64,000 nt of DNA from Isoptericola halotolerans (GCF_013149785.1 NZ_JABEZU010000003.1:434001-498000); one strand, 5' to 3'; numbered from the stretch's first letter, positions 1 to 10,235 are shown. Notes: generated from the letters alone by a model not told the origin. Program-made: numbers and translations.

Positions 1-982
1 AGTCGAGCTCCCGCTCCACGAGCGTCAGGTCGCCCGACTCCAGGGCCCTGAGCCCTCGCTCCCACAGGTCCAGCACCTGCTTGACCTGCGGCGTGAGCTC
101 GAGGTGGGTCTCGACGTGCTCGCGGACGCGTTGGTAGTACTCCCCCTGCAGGTCGACCGCCGTGGCCGTGCGCCCGTTCGCCAGCTGGACCGGAGCCAGC
201 CCGGACGAGTCATGGCTGATCTCCCGGATCGCCCGGATCGGGTTCTCCAGCGTCAGGTCGCGCACCGGGATACCCGCCTCGACCAGGCGGAGCACCAGGT
301 CGGTGGCACCGACCTTCAGCATCGTCGTGGTCTCCGACATCGACGAGTCCCCGACGATCACGTGCAGCCGGCGATAGTGCTCGGCGTCCGCGTGCGGCTC
401 GTCACGCGTGTTGATGATCGGGCGCGACCGCGTCGTCGCGCTGGAGACGGCCTCCCAGATGTGGTCCGCACGCTGCGACAGGCAGTAGGTGGCACCCCGG
501 GGCGTCGTCAGCACCTTGCCCGCGCCGGTGAGCACCTGGCGCGTGATGAGGAACGGGACAAGCACGTCGCTCAGGCGGGAGAAGTCCCCCTGCCGCCGGA
601 CCAGGTAGTTCTCGTGGCAGCCGTAGGAGTTGCCGGCCGAGTCGGTGTTGTTCTTGAACAGGTGGACCTTGCCCGGCAGGCCCTCGTGCTCGAGGCGTTG
701 CTGGGCGTCGGCGACGAGACCTTCGAGGATCCGCTCACCACCACGGTCGTAGGCGACGAGCTGGCGCACGTCGTCGCACTCGGCCGTGGCGTACTCCGGG
801 TGCGACCCGACGTCGAGGTAGAGCCGCGAACCGTTGCGCAGGAACACGTTGGACGACCGGCCCCACGCCACGACCTTGCGGAAGAGGTAGCGGGCCACCT
901 CGTCGGCACTCAGGCCGCGGCCGTCGTCGGCGGCGCACGTGACGCCGTACTCCGTCTCGAGCCCGAAGATCCGTCGGTCCAT
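1..982 (-). CDS. pafA: Pup--protein ligase PafA (3' end outside window)
   Basis: PafA forms an isopeptide bond between the C-terminal Glu of deamidated Pup and substrate lysines, marking proteins for the proteasome. About 327 codons are present out of roughly 450 usual for the family; the C-terminus lies left of the window. The ATG at 982 gives the family N-terminus [13 protein letters not shown], whose first Glu belongs to the ATP/Mg site. Further conserved blocks are [37 protein letters not shown] and [13 protein letters not shown]. The start codon lies 10 bp after the prcA stop, so it is probably cotranscribed with pup-prcB-prcA. It is separated from the paralogue Dop by the shorter N-terminus and absence of the Dop loop. 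Confidence 0.96.
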   Translation of the reverse strand, partial: MDRRIFGLETEYGVTCAADDGRGLSADEVARYLFRKVVAWGRSSNVFLRNGSRLYLDVGSHPEYATAECDDVRQLVAYDRGGERILEGLVADAQQRLEHEGLPGKVHLFKNNTDSAGNSYGCHENYLVRRQGDFSRLSDVLVPFLITRQVLTGAGKVLTTPRGATYCLSQRADHIWEAVSSATTRSRPIINTRDEPHADAEHYRRLHVIVGDSSMSETTTMLKVGATDLVLRLVEAGIPVRDLTLENPIRAIREISHDSSGLAPVQLANGRTATAVDLQGEYYQRVREHVETHLELTPQVKQVLDLWERGLRALESGDLTLVERELD

Positions 983-992
983 GGTCTCCCCC

Positions 993-1712
993 TCAGTCGT
1001 TCCCGGCGAGCAGGCCCGCGAGCACGTCGCCGTGCAGGCGGCGGAACGTACGCCGCGGACGGTCGCGCTCGAGCACCGCGACCTCCAGACCGGACGCCGG
1101 GATGGGGCGCTCGGCGCCCTCGGCCGCGACGGTGCCGTCCGGGGACACCGCGCCGAGCGCGCTCACCGCGACACGGAGCACGGCCCCCAGGTCCATCCCC
1201 TCCGACCACGCGGCACGCACCCGCGCCGTGAGCTGGTCGGCCTGGCCGCCCATCACCACGAAGCCGTGCTCGTCGGCCACGGACCCGTCGTAGCTCAACC
1301 GGTAGAGCTGGTCCTGCGCCGGTGCGGCACCGACCTCGGCCACGACGAGCTCCACCTCCAACGGCTTGGACTCGGTGGTGAACACCGTGCCGAGCGTCTG
1401 GGCGTAGGCGTTCGCCAGCCCGCGGGCCGTGACGTCCGTGCGGTCGTAGGAGTAGCCGCGCAGGTCCGCGTACCGCACCCCGGCGACCCGCAGGTTCTCG
1501 AACTCGTTGTACTTGCCCACCGCAGCGAACGCGATGCGGTCGTAGATCTCGGAGATCTTGTGCAGGGCACGCGACGGGTTCTCGGTCGCGAACGCGATGC
1601 CTCCGGCATAGGCGAGCACGACGACGGACCGCCCGCGTCCGATGCCCTTGCGTGCGAAGTCCGCCCGGTCCTTCATCAGCTGCTCGGGCGAGACGTAGAA
1701 CGGCATGCTCAT
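993..1712 (-). CDS. prcA: proteasome subunit alpha
   Basis: Non-catalytic alpha subunit of the 20S core particle; heptameric alpha rings gate substrate entry and dock the Arc/Mpa ATPase. The product is 239 residues and begins [23 protein letters not shown], the alpha-type N-terminal gate helix, followed by [11 protein letters not shown]. The ATG at 1712 overlaps the prcB stop (ATGA), which supports translational coupling; a second ATG at 1706 (MPFYVSPEQ) is also possible. A longer upstream reading frame exists but only runs back through prcB. There is no Thr nucleophile, as expected for alpha. Confidence 0.95.
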   Translation of the reverse strand: MSMPFYVSPEQLMKDRADFARKGIGRGRSVVVLAYAGGIAFATENPSRALHKISEIYDRIAFAAVGKYNEFENLRVAGVRYADLRGYSYDRTDVTARGLANAYAQTLGTVFTTESKPLEVELVVAEVGAAPAQDQLYRLSYDGSVADEHGFVVMGGQADQLTARVRAAWSEGMDLGAVLRVAVSALGAVSPDGTVAAEGAERPIPASGLEVAVLERDRPRRTFRRLHGDVLAGLLAGND

Positions 1713-2566
1713 GCGTGCTGGCCTCCCTCGCTGCGTGCGGCGACGATCCGTCCGACGACCGCCGCGAGCGTCTCGTCGTCGACGCGGCGGTAGCCCTCGG
1801 CCGTCACCGTGGCGACCACCGGCCAGATCCTGCGCACGGTGTCCGGCCCGCCGGTCGCGCTGTCGTCGTCGGCCGCGTCGTAGAGGGCCTCCACGGCGAC
1901 CGAGACGGCACCCTCGGAGTCCAGCCCGGCTCGCCACAGCTTCTTCAGCGCACCGCGGGCGAAGACCGAGCCGGAGCCCACCGAGTGGTGCTCACGCTCC
2001 TCGTACCGCCCGCCGGTGACGTCGAAGCTGAAGATCCGGCCCGTCCCGCGATCCAGGTCGTAGCCGCCGAACAGCGGGACCACCGCCAGCCCCTGCAGGG
2101 CCATGGGAAGGTTGCCGCGGATCATCGTCGCGAGCCGGTTGGCCTTGCCGTCGAGGGACAGCAGCGAGCCCTCGATCTTCTCGTAGTGCTCGAGCTCGAG
2201 CTGGAAGAGCCTCACGAGCTCCACGGCGATGCCGGCCGACCCGGCGATGCCCACCGCCGAGTACTCGTCCGCCGCGAACACCTTCTCGATCTCCCGGCTG
2301 GCGATCATGCTGCCCATCGTGGCGCGACGGTCACCGGCCAGCACCACGCCACGCTCTCCGTCGGTGCCGAACGTCAGGGCGACGATCGTGGTGGCGTGCG
2401 GGGCCAGGTCGGCGGTGCTCGGAAGGGTGGCCGTGCCAGGTGTCGAACGGTTGCCGGGCAACAGCTCCGGTGCGTGCGCCGTCAGGAAGTCCACGAAGGA
2501 GCTCGACCCCGGACGCAGGAACGCGTCCGGCAGCCGGCCCGAGGCGTCAGCAGGACTCATCGACAC
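1709..2566 (-). CDS. prcB: proteasome subunit beta (proenzyme)
   Basis: Catalytic beta subunit, an N-terminal-nucleophile threonine protease. The 285-residue precursor carries a propeptide of about 58 residues ending HA before TTIVALTF; the first of these threonines (residue 59) is the predicted Thr1 exposed by autoprocessing. The downstream blocks [16 protein letters not shown] and [20 protein letters not shown] match beta subunits of other actinomycetes. The start may be GTG at 2566 or ATG at 2560; the latter gives a 56-residue propeptide. It follows pup directly and overlaps prcA by 4 bp. Confidence 0.95.
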   Translation of the reverse strand: MSMSPADASGRLPDAFLRPGSSSFVDFLTAHAPELLPGNRSTPGTATLPSTADLAPHATTIVALTFGTDGERGVVLAGDRRATMGSMIASREIEKVFAADEYSAVGIAGSAGIAVELVRLFQLELEHYEKIEGSLLSLDGKANRLATMIRGNLPMALQGLAVVPLFGGYDLDRGTGRIFSFDVTGGRYEEREHHSVGSGSVFARGALKKLWRAGLDSEGAVSVAVEALYDAADDDSATGGPDTVRRIWPVVATVTAEGYRRVDDETLAAVVGRIVAARSEGGQHA

Positions 2567-2764
2567 TCACTGCCCGCCCTTCTGCACGAAGCCGCGCACG
2601 AACGACTCGGCGTTCGACTCGAGGACCTCGTCGATCTCCTCCAGCAGCGAGTCGACCTCGGCGTCGGACTCGGAGACCTGCGGGGCGACCGGTGCCGGCA
2701 CCTCCGCGTCGTCGTCGGGCGTCCGGTCGTCGCGCTGCGGGTTGACGCGTTCCTGACCAGCCAT
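2567..2764 (-). CDS. pup: prokaryotic ubiquitin-like protein Pup
   Basis: Small intrinsically disordered protein tag of the Pup-proteasome system, 65 residues, typical length. It is rich in Asp/Glu and has the central helical segment EVDSLLEEIDEVLESN that binds the coiled coils of Arc/Mpa. It ends FVRGFVQKGGQ, i.e. the GGQ form, so it must be deamidated to GGE by Dop before PafA can use it. The gene lies between dop and prcB in the usual order, 76 bp after dop. Confidence 0.97.
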   Translation of the reverse strand: MAGQERVNPQRDDRTPDDDAEVPAPVAPQVSESDAEVDSLLEEIDEVLESNAESFVRGFVQKGGQ

Positions 2765-2840
2765 GGGGTCCGCCTCCTTCGTCGTTGCTTCGAGGTGTGG
2801 TCAGCCTATGCCGTGCGGGGGACGATGCGAGCCGGGCGGC

Positions 2841-4475
2841 TCACGTGTCGCCGCGCAGACCGGCCAGCAGCGCGGCCGCGTCCGGGCTGGCGTCCAGCAG
2901 CTCGCCGATGTGCGCGGCGGTACCGCGCAGCGGGTCCAGCATGGGCACCCGTTGCAGCGACGCAGCGCCCGGGACGTCGAAGATCACCGAGTCCCAGCTC
3001 GCCGCGGAGATCTCGTCCGGGAAACGCTCCATGACCTCCCCCCGGAACCATGCCCGGGTGTCGTGCGGCGGGTGGTGGACCGCTCGGGCGAGGTCGTCCT
3101 CGGACACCAGTCGTTCGACGGCTCCCGCCGCCAGGAGACGGTGGTAGACGCCACGCTCGGGCCGGACGTCGGACCACTGCAGGTCCATCGCGAGCAACCG
3201 CGGATGGTCCCAGGCCAGGCCGTCACGACGACGCAACCGGTCCAGCAGGCGTAGCTTGGCGACCCACTCGACCTCGCGGGCGCAGGACGACGGGTCCTGG
3301 CCCAGGCGTCCGATCACCGAGCGCCACCGCTCGACCACCGCGTCGGACTCGGCGTCGGTCCCGAGCGCCGCCAGCGAGCGGGCGGCCACGTCGAGGTAGC
3401 GGGCCTGGATCTCCAGCGCCGTCGCCGTCGACCCGTCCGCGAGCTCCAGGGGCACCGACAGGTCGAGGTCGCGCGAGACCCGGCGCACGTCGCCGACGGG
3501 GTCGGCGAGCCGGAGCGCCGCGAGCTCCGCGCGCGCCGGGACCCCGGCCTCGGCGAGGTCACCGAGGTGCTCGGCGACCCAGAGCACCAACGACGTGGTG
3601 CCGAGCTTGAGATAGGTCGCCACCTCGAGGTGGTTGGCGTCGCCGAGGATGAGGTGCAGCCGCCGCCAGCGGGTCCGGTCGGCGTGGGGCTCGTCGCGCG
3701 TGTTGACGATCGGCCTGCGCAGCGTGGTCTCGAGCCCGACCTCGGCCTCCATGTAGTCGGCTCGCTGGGAGAGCTGGAACCCTGCCTCGTCCCCCGTCGG
3801 GCCGAGACCGACACGCCCCGAGCCCGTGAAGACCTGGCGCGTGACCAGGAACGGGGTGAGCAGCTCGACGATGGTGCCGAACTCGAGCCTCCGGTCGACG
3901 AGGTAGTTCTCGTGGGTGCCGTAGCTGGCCCCCTTGCCGTCGGCGTTGTTCTTGTACAGCACGACCTCCGAGCCGGGCACCTGCGCGAGCCGGCGGGTCG
4001 CCGCGAGCATCACCCGCTCCCCGGCCACGTCCCACAGCACGCCGTCGCGCGGGTTCGTCACCTCGGGCGAGGAGTACTCCGGGTGCGCGTGGTCCACGTA
4101 GAGCCGCGCCCCGTTGGTGAGGATGCAGTTCGCGGCGCTCGGGTCGTCGTACTCCTCCGCCTCGGGACGCTCGATCCGTTCGGGGCCCGAGGGCCGGTCC
4201 ACCACCGGTCCCGAGGGGGCGGGCGACGTGGGGTCGTCGGTGAGCAACGACGGGTGAGCGGAGGCGCGCTGCAGGTGGAACCCCCGCGCGTCGGCCAGCG
4301 GGTCCTCGTCGTCGTAGTCCCAGCGCGCCGGCGGGTGCCCGGGCCGTCCACCCTGGACCGACGCGCGGTAGGTGGTGACCACCTGCGAGCTCATGAGCAT
4401 CGGGTTGGCCGTGGGCCGCCCCGGCGCCAGCACGCCGTACTCCGTCTCGATCCCCATCACGCGTCGCACCGTCAC
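2841..4475 (-). CDS. dop: depupylase/Pup deamidase Dop
   Basis: Dop converts the C-terminal Gln of Pup to Glu and also removes Pup from substrates. The 544-residue product starts MTVRRVMGIETEYGVLAPG and contains a long linker near residues 40-110 (the Dop loop region), which separates it from PafA. The glutamine-synthetase-like ATP-grasp motifs include GARLYVDHAHPEYSSPE, YKNNADGKGASYGTHENYLV and [13 protein letters not shown]. It is the first gene of the leftward proteasome operon; its promoter should lie in the 93 bp before the divergent phosphatase gene. Confidence 0.95.
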   Translation of the reverse strand: MTVRRVMGIETEYGVLAPGRPTANPMLMSSQVVTTYRASVQGGRPGHPPARWDYDDEDPLADARGFHLQRASAHPSLLTDDPTSPAPSGPVVDRPSGPERIERPEAEEYDDPSAANCILTNGARLYVDHAHPEYSSPEVTNPRDGVLWDVAGERVMLAATRRLAQVPGSEVVLYKNNADGKGASYGTHENYLVDRRLEFGTIVELLTPFLVTRQVFTGSGRVGLGPTGDEAGFQLSQRADYMEAEVGLETTLRRPIVNTRDEPHADRTRWRRLHLILGDANHLEVATYLKLGTTSLVLWVAEHLGDLAEAGVPARAELAALRLADPVGDVRRVSRDLDLSVPLELADGSTATALEIQARYLDVAARSLAALGTDAESDAVVERWRSVIGRLGQDPSSCAREVEWVAKLRLLDRLRRRDGLAWDHPRLLAMDLQWSDVRPERGVYHRLLAAGAVERLVSEDDLARAVHHPPHDTRAWFRGEVMERFPDEISAASWDSVIFDVPGAASLQRVPMLDPLRGTAAHIGELLDASPDAAALLAGLRGDT

Positions 4476-4568
4476 GTTGCCACCCTATGCGTCCGGCCGT
4501 GCCGGGCACGGCGCCCGCCCGCAGGGAGAGACGACACCCACGGGTCCGCCCGCCGTCGCCCCTAGGCT

Positions 4569-6164
4569 GTGCCCGTGAACGACTGGTTCGAGGCCACCGT
4601 CCCGCACGACGGGTGCGGTGCGGCCGCGCGCGCCGTCGACTGGGGCTCGACGAGCCTGGGCCACCCCCGCGCCTGGCCGGAAGGCCTGCGCTCCGCCGTC
4701 GAGCTCTGCTTCAGCACCCTGTTCCCGACGCTGGTGACCTGGGGCCCGGACCTGGTCATGATCTACAACGACGGCTACCGCCGCATGCTGGGCTCGGACC
4801 TCCACCCACGGGCGATGGGGTGCCCGGCCGCCGAGCTGTGGGGCCAGATATGGGAGGACGTCGGGCCGTTGTTCGACGAGGTGCTCACGAGCGGCGAGCC
4901 GACCTGGAACGAAGACATGCTGCTGTGGATGAACCGGTCGGGCTATGTCGAGGAGACCCGGTTCACGTTCTCCTACAGCCCGCTGCGCGACGCGGACGGC
5001 GTCGTGCGTGGCGTGATGGACATCGCCACCGAGACCACGCAGCAGGTGGTCGACCAGCGACGCCTGGGCACCCTCGGCCTGCTCTCGACCGCGCTGCACG
5101 GACATCGCGACAGCCCTGCGGAGGTGGCCGAGGCCGCCACTGTGGTACTGGCGGCGAGCGCGGACGTCGAGCAGGCGCACCTCTACCTGGGGACGGAGCT
5201 CGTCTCCTCCACCGGCGACGGACCCTCGGCCCGCCCCACGGACGTCGACGACGTCCTGGGCGGCGGTCCGGGATCCTGGCGCGAGGGAACCCTGGTGGCG
5301 CCGCTCGGCGCACGGCGGGGCCGTCCCCCGCTCGGAGCGCTCGTCCTCGTCGGGAACCGCCGTCGTCCGCTCGACGACGCCCAGCACTCGTTCCTCGAGC
5401 TCCTGACCCGCACGACGGGTACGGCGCTCCTCGAGGCCGAGGAGCACCGTCGGGAGGTCGCCGAGGCCCGCTCGGTCAGCGACGCGCTCCAGCGCGCCAT
5501 GGTGCCGTCTCCACCTGACTCGCCCCGCTGGTGCACCCGCTACCGACCGGCCGACGACACGCTGGACGTCGGAGGCGACTGGTTCGACGTCGTGGACCAG
5601 CCCGGCGGGACGTCCGGGCTGGTGGTGGGCGACTGCGTCGGCCACGGGGTGGAGGCCGCGGCGTGCATGGGCCGACTCAGCAGCGCGGGCCGTGCCGTGA
5701 TGCTCGCCGGAGCAGGGCCCGCCCAGGCGCTGGAGACGATGGACGACTTCGCCCGGACCAATCCGGGCACCGAGTTCGCCACCGTCTTCTGCGGCGTCGT
5801 GGACCCCGTGCGCCGCGTCCTGGTGTACTCCAGCGCCGGGCACCCCCCGGCCCTCGTCGTCGCGGCAGACGGGTCGACCCGGTGGTTGGACCAGGCACGC
5901 GGCATGCCGCTGGCGGTCTCGCGCGAGCGGCGCGCGGAGCATGCCGAGCAGCTGCAGCCCGGGGACACCGTGCTCCTCTACACCGACGGACTCGTCGAAC
6001 GCCGCGACGAGACCCTCGGCGCCGGTCTGGTGAGACTGGCTCGCGCCGCCGCGGCGGCCTGCGGCACGGCCACCCTGCAGGAGATCCCCGACCGGCTCCT
6101 GGTCGACGTCCCGGCAGGGGAGGCCCGCGACGACGTCGCCCTCGTGCTCTACCGGGTGCCGTGA
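4569..6164 (+). CDS. PAS/GAF-type PP2C (SpoIIE) protein phosphatase
   Basis: Predicted RsbU-like serine phosphatase acting on an anti-anti-sigma factor or similar phosphoprotein. The 531 residues contain an N-terminal PAS-like sensor (about 20-165, with TWGPDLVMIYNDGYRRMLG), a central GAF-like region (about 175-300) and a C-terminal SpoIIE/PP2C domain. The metal-binding motifs are GGDWFD (about 335), VGDCVGHG (about 353) and LLYTDGLVERRDE (about 467). Start is GTG at 4569 or 4575. It stands alone, in opposite orientation between dop and arc, with no partner kinase or STAS protein nearby, so its pathway cannot be read from context. Confidence 0.85.
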   Translation: MPVNDWFEATVPHDGCGAAARAVDWGSTSLGHPRAWPEGLRSAVELCFSTLFPTLVTWGPDLVMIYNDGYRRMLGSDLHPRAMGCPAAELWGQIWEDVGPLFDEVLTSGEPTWNEDMLLWMNRSGYVEETRFTFSYSPLRDADGVVRGVMDIATETTQQVVDQRRLGTLGLLSTALHGHRDSPAEVAEAATVVLAASADVEQAHLYLGTELVSSTGDGPSARPTDVDDVLGGGPGSWREGTLVAPLGARRGRPPLGALVLVGNRRRPLDDAQHSFLELLTRTTGTALLEAEEHRREVAEARSVSDALQRAMVPSPPDSPRWCTRYRPADDTLDVGGDWFDVVDQPGGTSGLVVGDCVGHGVEAAACMGRLSSAGRAVMLAGAGPAQALETMDDFARTNPGTEFATVFCGVVDPVRRVLVYSSAGHPPALVVAADGSTRWLDQARGMPLAVSRERRAEHAEQLQPGDTVLLYTDGLVERRDETLGAGLVRLARAAAAACGTATLQEIPDRLLVDVPAGEARDDVALVLYRVP

Positions 6165-6170
6165 GCGGCG

Positions 6171-6198
6171 CCGCGCGGTGCGCGACGGCACCGCGCGG
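6171..6198. terminator. bidirectional hairpin between phosphatase gene and arc
   Basis: Perfect 11-bp inverted repeat (CCGCGCGGTGC / GCACCGCGCGG) with a 6-nt loop, in the 42-bp gap between the convergent phosphatase gene and arc. There is no clear U-tract, as is common for high-GC actinomycete terminators. Confidence 0.6.
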
Positions 6199-6206
6199 CC
6201 GTCGTC

Positions 6207-7860
6207 CTACAGGTACTGGCCGGTCGAGCTCACCGTGTCGATCGTGCGCGGGGTGCCGTTCTCGCCCTTCTTGGTCACGATCGTGCGGATGAAGACGATG
6301 CGCTCACCCTTCTTGCCGCTGATGCGCGCCCAGTCGTCCGGGTTCGTGGTGTTGGGCAGGTCCTCGTTCTCGTGGAACTCGTCCACGCACGCCGAGAGCA
6401 GGTGCTCCACCCGGATGCCGCGCTTGCCCGTGGCCAGCAGGTCCTTGATCGCCGACTTCTTCGCGCGGTCGACGACGTTCTCGATCATCGCCCCGGAGTT
6501 GAAGTCCTTGAAGTACAGCGTCTCCTTGTCCCCGCTGGCGTAGGTCACCTCGAGGAACTGGTTCTCCTCGTCCTCGGCGTACATCCGCTCCACGACCGAG
6601 CGGATCATCGCCTGGACCGCCTCGGCACGATCGCCGCCGTGCTCGGCGACGTCGTCGTCGTTGATCGGCAGGTCGGCCGTGAGGTACTTGCCGAAGATCT
6701 CGGTGGCGCCCTCGGCGTCCGGCCGTTCGATCTTGATCTTCACGTCCAGGCGACCGGGACGCAGGATCGCCGGGTCGATCATGTCCTCCCGGTTCGACGC
6801 CCCGATGACGATGACGTTGTCCAGCCGCTCGACGCCGTCGATCTCGGCGAGGAGCTGCGGCACGATCGTGGTCTCCACGTCCGAGGAGAGCCCCGTCCCG
6901 CGCGTGCGGAACAGCGACTCCATCTCGTCGAAGAACACCACGACCGGCATGCCCTGCGTCGCCTTCTCCCGGGCCCGGGCGAAGATCAACCGGATGTGCC
7001 GTTCGGTCTCGCCGACGTACTTGTTCAGCAGCTCGGGCCCCTTGACGTTGAGGAAGAAGCTCTTCGCGCTCGGGTCCCCGCCACGCTTCTCCGCCACCAT
7101 CTTCGCCAGCGACGCCGCCACCGCCTTGGCGATGAGTGTCTTGCCGCAGCCCGGCGGCCCGTACAGGAGCACCCCCCTTGGGCGGGCGCAGCCCGTGCTC
7201 ACGGTAGAGGTCGGGGTGGGAGAAGGGCAGCTCGACGGCGTCGCGGATCTGCTCGATCTGCGGCCCCAGCCCGCCGATGTCCTCGTAGGCGATGTCCGGG
7301 ACCTCCTCGAGGACGAGCTCCTCCACCTCGGACTTGGGCACCACCTCGAACACGAACCCGCTGCGCATGTCGACGGTCAGCGCGTCGCCCACCCGCAGCG
7401 GCGCGCCCAGTACCGAACCCGCCAGGCGGACGACCCGCTCCTCGTCCGCGCGACCGACGACCAGGACACGCTCGGCGTCGAGCACCTCCTTGATGGTCAC
7501 CAGCTCACCGATGCGCTCGTAGCCACCCGCGGCGACGACGGTCATCGCCTCGTTCAGCTTGACCTCCTGACCCGGCGCCAGCGCGTCGAGGTCCAGCCCG
7601 GGGCTGGCCTGCACGTGCATCTTGCGACCGGACGAGACCACGTCGACGGAGCCGTCGTCGTGCGCCGCCAGGAACGTGGCGTACGTCCCGGGAGGCTTCG
7701 CCAGGTCGTCGATCTGCTTCTTGAGCTCGACGATCTGGTCCCGCGCGGCGCGCAGCGCCTCGGCGAGCCGCTCGTTCTTCGCCGCGAGCAGCGCCAGCTG
7801 CGCCTCGCGGCCCGACGGCGCGGTCTGGACCGGCTCCGGGCGGACAGGGTGGTCGGTCAT
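6207..7860 (-). CDS. arc: proteasome-activating AAA ATPase Arc/Mpa, one-base frameshift
   Basis: Hexameric ATPase that recognises Pup, unfolds pupylated proteins and feeds them to PrcAB. The first part (start ATG 7860, [11 protein letters not shown]) has the N-terminal coiled coil, then OB folds, then [25 protein letters not shown]. The frame breaks after LRPPKG; the second frame resumes with [12 protein letters not shown] (Walker A), [10 protein letters not shown] (Walker B) and ends TGQYL, the C-terminal QYL that docks to the 20S core. A run of six C at 7172-7177 where five would keep the frame explains the break. Corrected length is about 550 residues, normal for Arc. Either a real lesion or a homopolymer sequencing error. 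Confidence 0.9.
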
Positions 7861-8033
7861 CGCGTCCCCTCTCGTGCGGCCCGGGCGGCATCCTCCACCG
7901 GCGAGGAGGAACCCCCGAGACACAGCACACTAAGGGTCAACACCCCGATCGCGTCGGTCATTTCACGTTTCGGTCGCGGAGTTCACATGATCCAGACCTC
8001 GCCGTGACCGGCTTGTGACCTGCAGGCCGTCGC

Positions 8034-9017
8034 TCAGTCCTGCGGCGCCTGACCGACCTCCCGTCGGACCCGGCGCACCTTCTTGTCCGAGACCGGGCGC
8101 TCGCCGAGATCGTCCTCGGTCCACTCGGCGTCGGTCGTGCCCGGGTAGGCGCCCTTCGCGGGGCGCCGCTTGCGCTCGGGCGGGGCGACGCCGTCCGCCA
8201 GCCGCCGCGCGGTGACGAGGAAGCCCGTGTGGCCGATCATCCGGTGCTGCGGCCGCACGGCCAGCCCTTCGAGGTGCCAGCCGCGGACCATCGACTCCCA
8301 CGCCGTCGGCTCGGCGAACCGGCCGTCGGCACGCAGGTCCTCCGCCGTCCGCGAGAGCTGGGTGGCCGTCGCCACGTAGCAGACCAGCACGCCGCCGGGC
8401 GCGAGCGTCCGTGCGACCGCGTCGACGTTCTCCCATGGCGCGAGCATGTCCAGCACGATCCTGTCGACGGTCCCCGGCTCGACGACGTCGGCCACGCGGT
8501 CGGCGAAGTCGCCGACGTGCAGGCGCCAGGCGGGGTGCTCGGTGCCGAAGAACGACTCGACGTTCCCTCGGGCGATCGCCGCGAAGTCCTCGCGGCGCTC
8601 GATCGAGTGCAGCTCGCCGGTGTCTCCGACCGCACGCAGCAGGGACAGCGTCAGCGCCCCGGACCCGACGCCCGCCTCGACGACCCGCGCGCCGGGGAAG
8701 ATGTCGGCCATCTGGACGATCTGGCCGGCGTCCTTGGGGTAGACGACGGCGGCACCGCGGGGCATCGACAGCACGTAGTCGCTGAGCAGCGGCCGCAGCG
8801 CGAGGTACTCGATCCCGGCGGTGTTCGTCACCACCCAGCCTTCCGGCCGGCCGATGAGGTCCTCGTGACGGAAGTAGCCCTTGTGGGTGTGGAACGTCGC
8901 TCCCTCGGCGAGCGTGATGGTGTGCATCCGACCCTTGGGGTCGGTGAGCTGGACCTTGTCGCCGACGCGCAGCGGTCCGCGGCGTTCGTCGGCGCCGGTA
9001 GCGGCAGGAGAAGTCAC
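8034..9017 (-). CDS. trmI: tRNA (adenine(58)-N1)-methyltransferase TrmI
   Basis: SAM-dependent enzyme making m1A58 in the T-loop of tRNAs. It is 327 residues, with an N-terminal small beta domain (VGDKVQLTDPKGRMHTITL), the conserved YPKDAGQIVQMADI segment, SAM motif I VVEAGVGSGALTLSLL and motif IV-like DRIVLDMLAPWENV. The last 50 residues are Lys/Arg-rich. It lies upstream of arc in the same direction, an arrangement common in actinomycetes, with 173 bp between them that may hold a separate arc promoter. Confidence 0.93.
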   Translation of the reverse strand: MTSPAATGADERRGPLRVGDKVQLTDPKGRMHTITLAEGATFHTHKGYFRHEDLIGRPEGWVVTNTAGIEYLALRPLLSDYVLSMPRGAAVVYPKDAGQIVQMADIFPGARVVEAGVGSGALTLSLLRAVGDTGELHSIERREDFAAIARGNVESFFGTEHPAWRLHVGDFADRVADVVEPGTVDRIVLDMLAPWENVDAVARTLAPGGVLVCYVATATQLSRTAEDLRADGRFAEPTAWESMVRGWHLEGLAVRPQHRMIGHTGFLVTARRLADGVAPPERKRRPAKGAYPGTTDAEWTEDDLGERPVSDKKVRRVRREVGQAPQD

Positions 9018-9028
9018 GAGGGTCGAGT

Positions 9029-10162
9029 CTACTGATCACCCGGCGGTCGCACCGCCGTCGCCACCCGGGCGACGTCGAGCACCCCGGAGACCCGGCCGTC
9101 ATCGAGCACCGGCACCAGCCGTGCACCCTGCGAGGTCCCGGCCAGGTGTCGCAGGAGATCCGGTCCGCCCTCGTCGGCGCCGACGGCCGATCCCGGCGCG
9201 AACGGCACCATCACCGCACCGACGGGCGTCGCGGCCGCCTGCGCGGGCGGGATGGCGGCGACGGCTCGCGGGTCGACCCAGCCGACCGGTGCTCCGGCGT
9301 CGTCGACGACCACCACGACGACGTCCCCCTCGGCGTCGACCGCCGCACGGGCGGCCTGCGCGGCGGGTGCACCGTCCTTGACGACGGCGGCGGGCACCGC
9401 CAGGGAGCGGACGGTGACGCCCGCGAGCCGCTCGCGCCGCCGGCCGGCCCGCATCGCCTCCGTGGCCCCCGACCAGAGGAACGCGCCGATCAGCGCCGCC
9501 CACATGACGGTCACCCAGGACGGCTGCCGCCCGGTCGCCAGCGGCCACGCCAGCGCACCGACGACCACCCCGACGCCCACGACGCGGCCGACCCAGCCGG
9601 CGACCAGGGTGCCCCGGGTGCGAGACCCGGTCGCCGCCCACACCGCGGACTCCAGCACCTGACCGCCGTCCAGCGGCAGCCCCGGGAGCAGGTTGAACGC
9701 CCCGACGAACGCGTTCGAGAAGGCTCCCGCGTACAGCAGCAGCGCCGGGACCGACGCCTGGGTCTGCGCCTGGAACCCGATCCAGAAGGCCACCGCGAGC
9801 GCGAGGTTGGTCAGCGGCCCCACCACGGCGACCAGCGCACTGTCCAGCGGGCGGGCGCCACCGCCGGAGTACGCGGTGTGGCCGCCCCACAGCGTCAGCG
9901 CGAGCTCGTCGACACGGTGCCCCCGCGACCGCGCGACCAGGGCGTGCGCGACCTCGTGGCAGAACACCGAGGCGAAGAGCAGCAGCACGAACGCGAACGA
10001 GACGACGATCACGCCGGTGGAGTCCATGCCGGGGGCGAAGGCACGCACGGTCGGTGCGAAGAGGACGGTCAGGACGACGGCGGCGAGGAACCACGACGGC
10101 GTCACCAGCACGGGGGCGCCGGCGACACGGCCGATCCGCCAGCCGGAGGAACGGGGAGGCAC
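9029..10162 (-). CDS. site-2 protease family (M50) membrane metalloprotease
   Basis: Intramembrane zinc protease homologue of the SpoIVFB/Rv2625c type with a C-terminal pair of degenerate CBS-like segments. The zinc motif HEVAH lies at residues 69-73 inside the second hydrophobic segment, and the third ligand motif NLLPGLPLDGGQ is near residue 160. Several other hydrophobic segments span residues 17-240. The soluble tail after about 255 is Ala/Val-rich and contains GAVMVPFAPG and RLVPVLDDGRVSGVLD, typical of CBS repeats. It lies 11 bp upstream of trmI and is probably cotranscribed. The substrate is unknown. Confidence 0.85.
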   Translation of the reverse strand: MPPRSSGWRIGRVAGAPVLVTPSWFLAAVVLTVLFAPTVRAFAPGMDSTGVIVVSFAFVLLLFASVFCHEVAHALVARSRGHRVDELALTLWGGHTAYSGGGARPLDSALVAVVGPLTNLALAVAFWIGFQAQTQASVPALLLYAGAFSNAFVGAFNLLPGLPLDGGQVLESAVWAATGSRTRGTLVAGWVGRVVGVGVVVGALAWPLATGRQPSWVTVMWAALIGAFLWSGATEAMRAGRRRERLAGVTVRSLAVPAAVVKDGAPAAQAARAAVDAEGDVVVVVVDDAGAPVGWVDPRAVAAIPPAQAAATPVGAVMVPFAPGSAVGADEGGPDLLRHLAGTSQGARLVPVLDDGRVSGVLDVARVATAVRPPGDQ

Positions 10163-10235
10163 GGACCCAGGCTATCGGTGCGGACCTGTGGACGACGCGA
10201 CGGCGGTGTGGGCGGCCCGCCGTAGGGTGGCGCGC

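Noticed and set aside
7170-7180. Programmed ribosomal frameshift in arc
   Set aside because: No stimulatory structure or conserved slippery heptamer is apparent, restoring the frame needs skipping one base, and Arc is not known to use recoding; a sequence error or real mutation is simpler.
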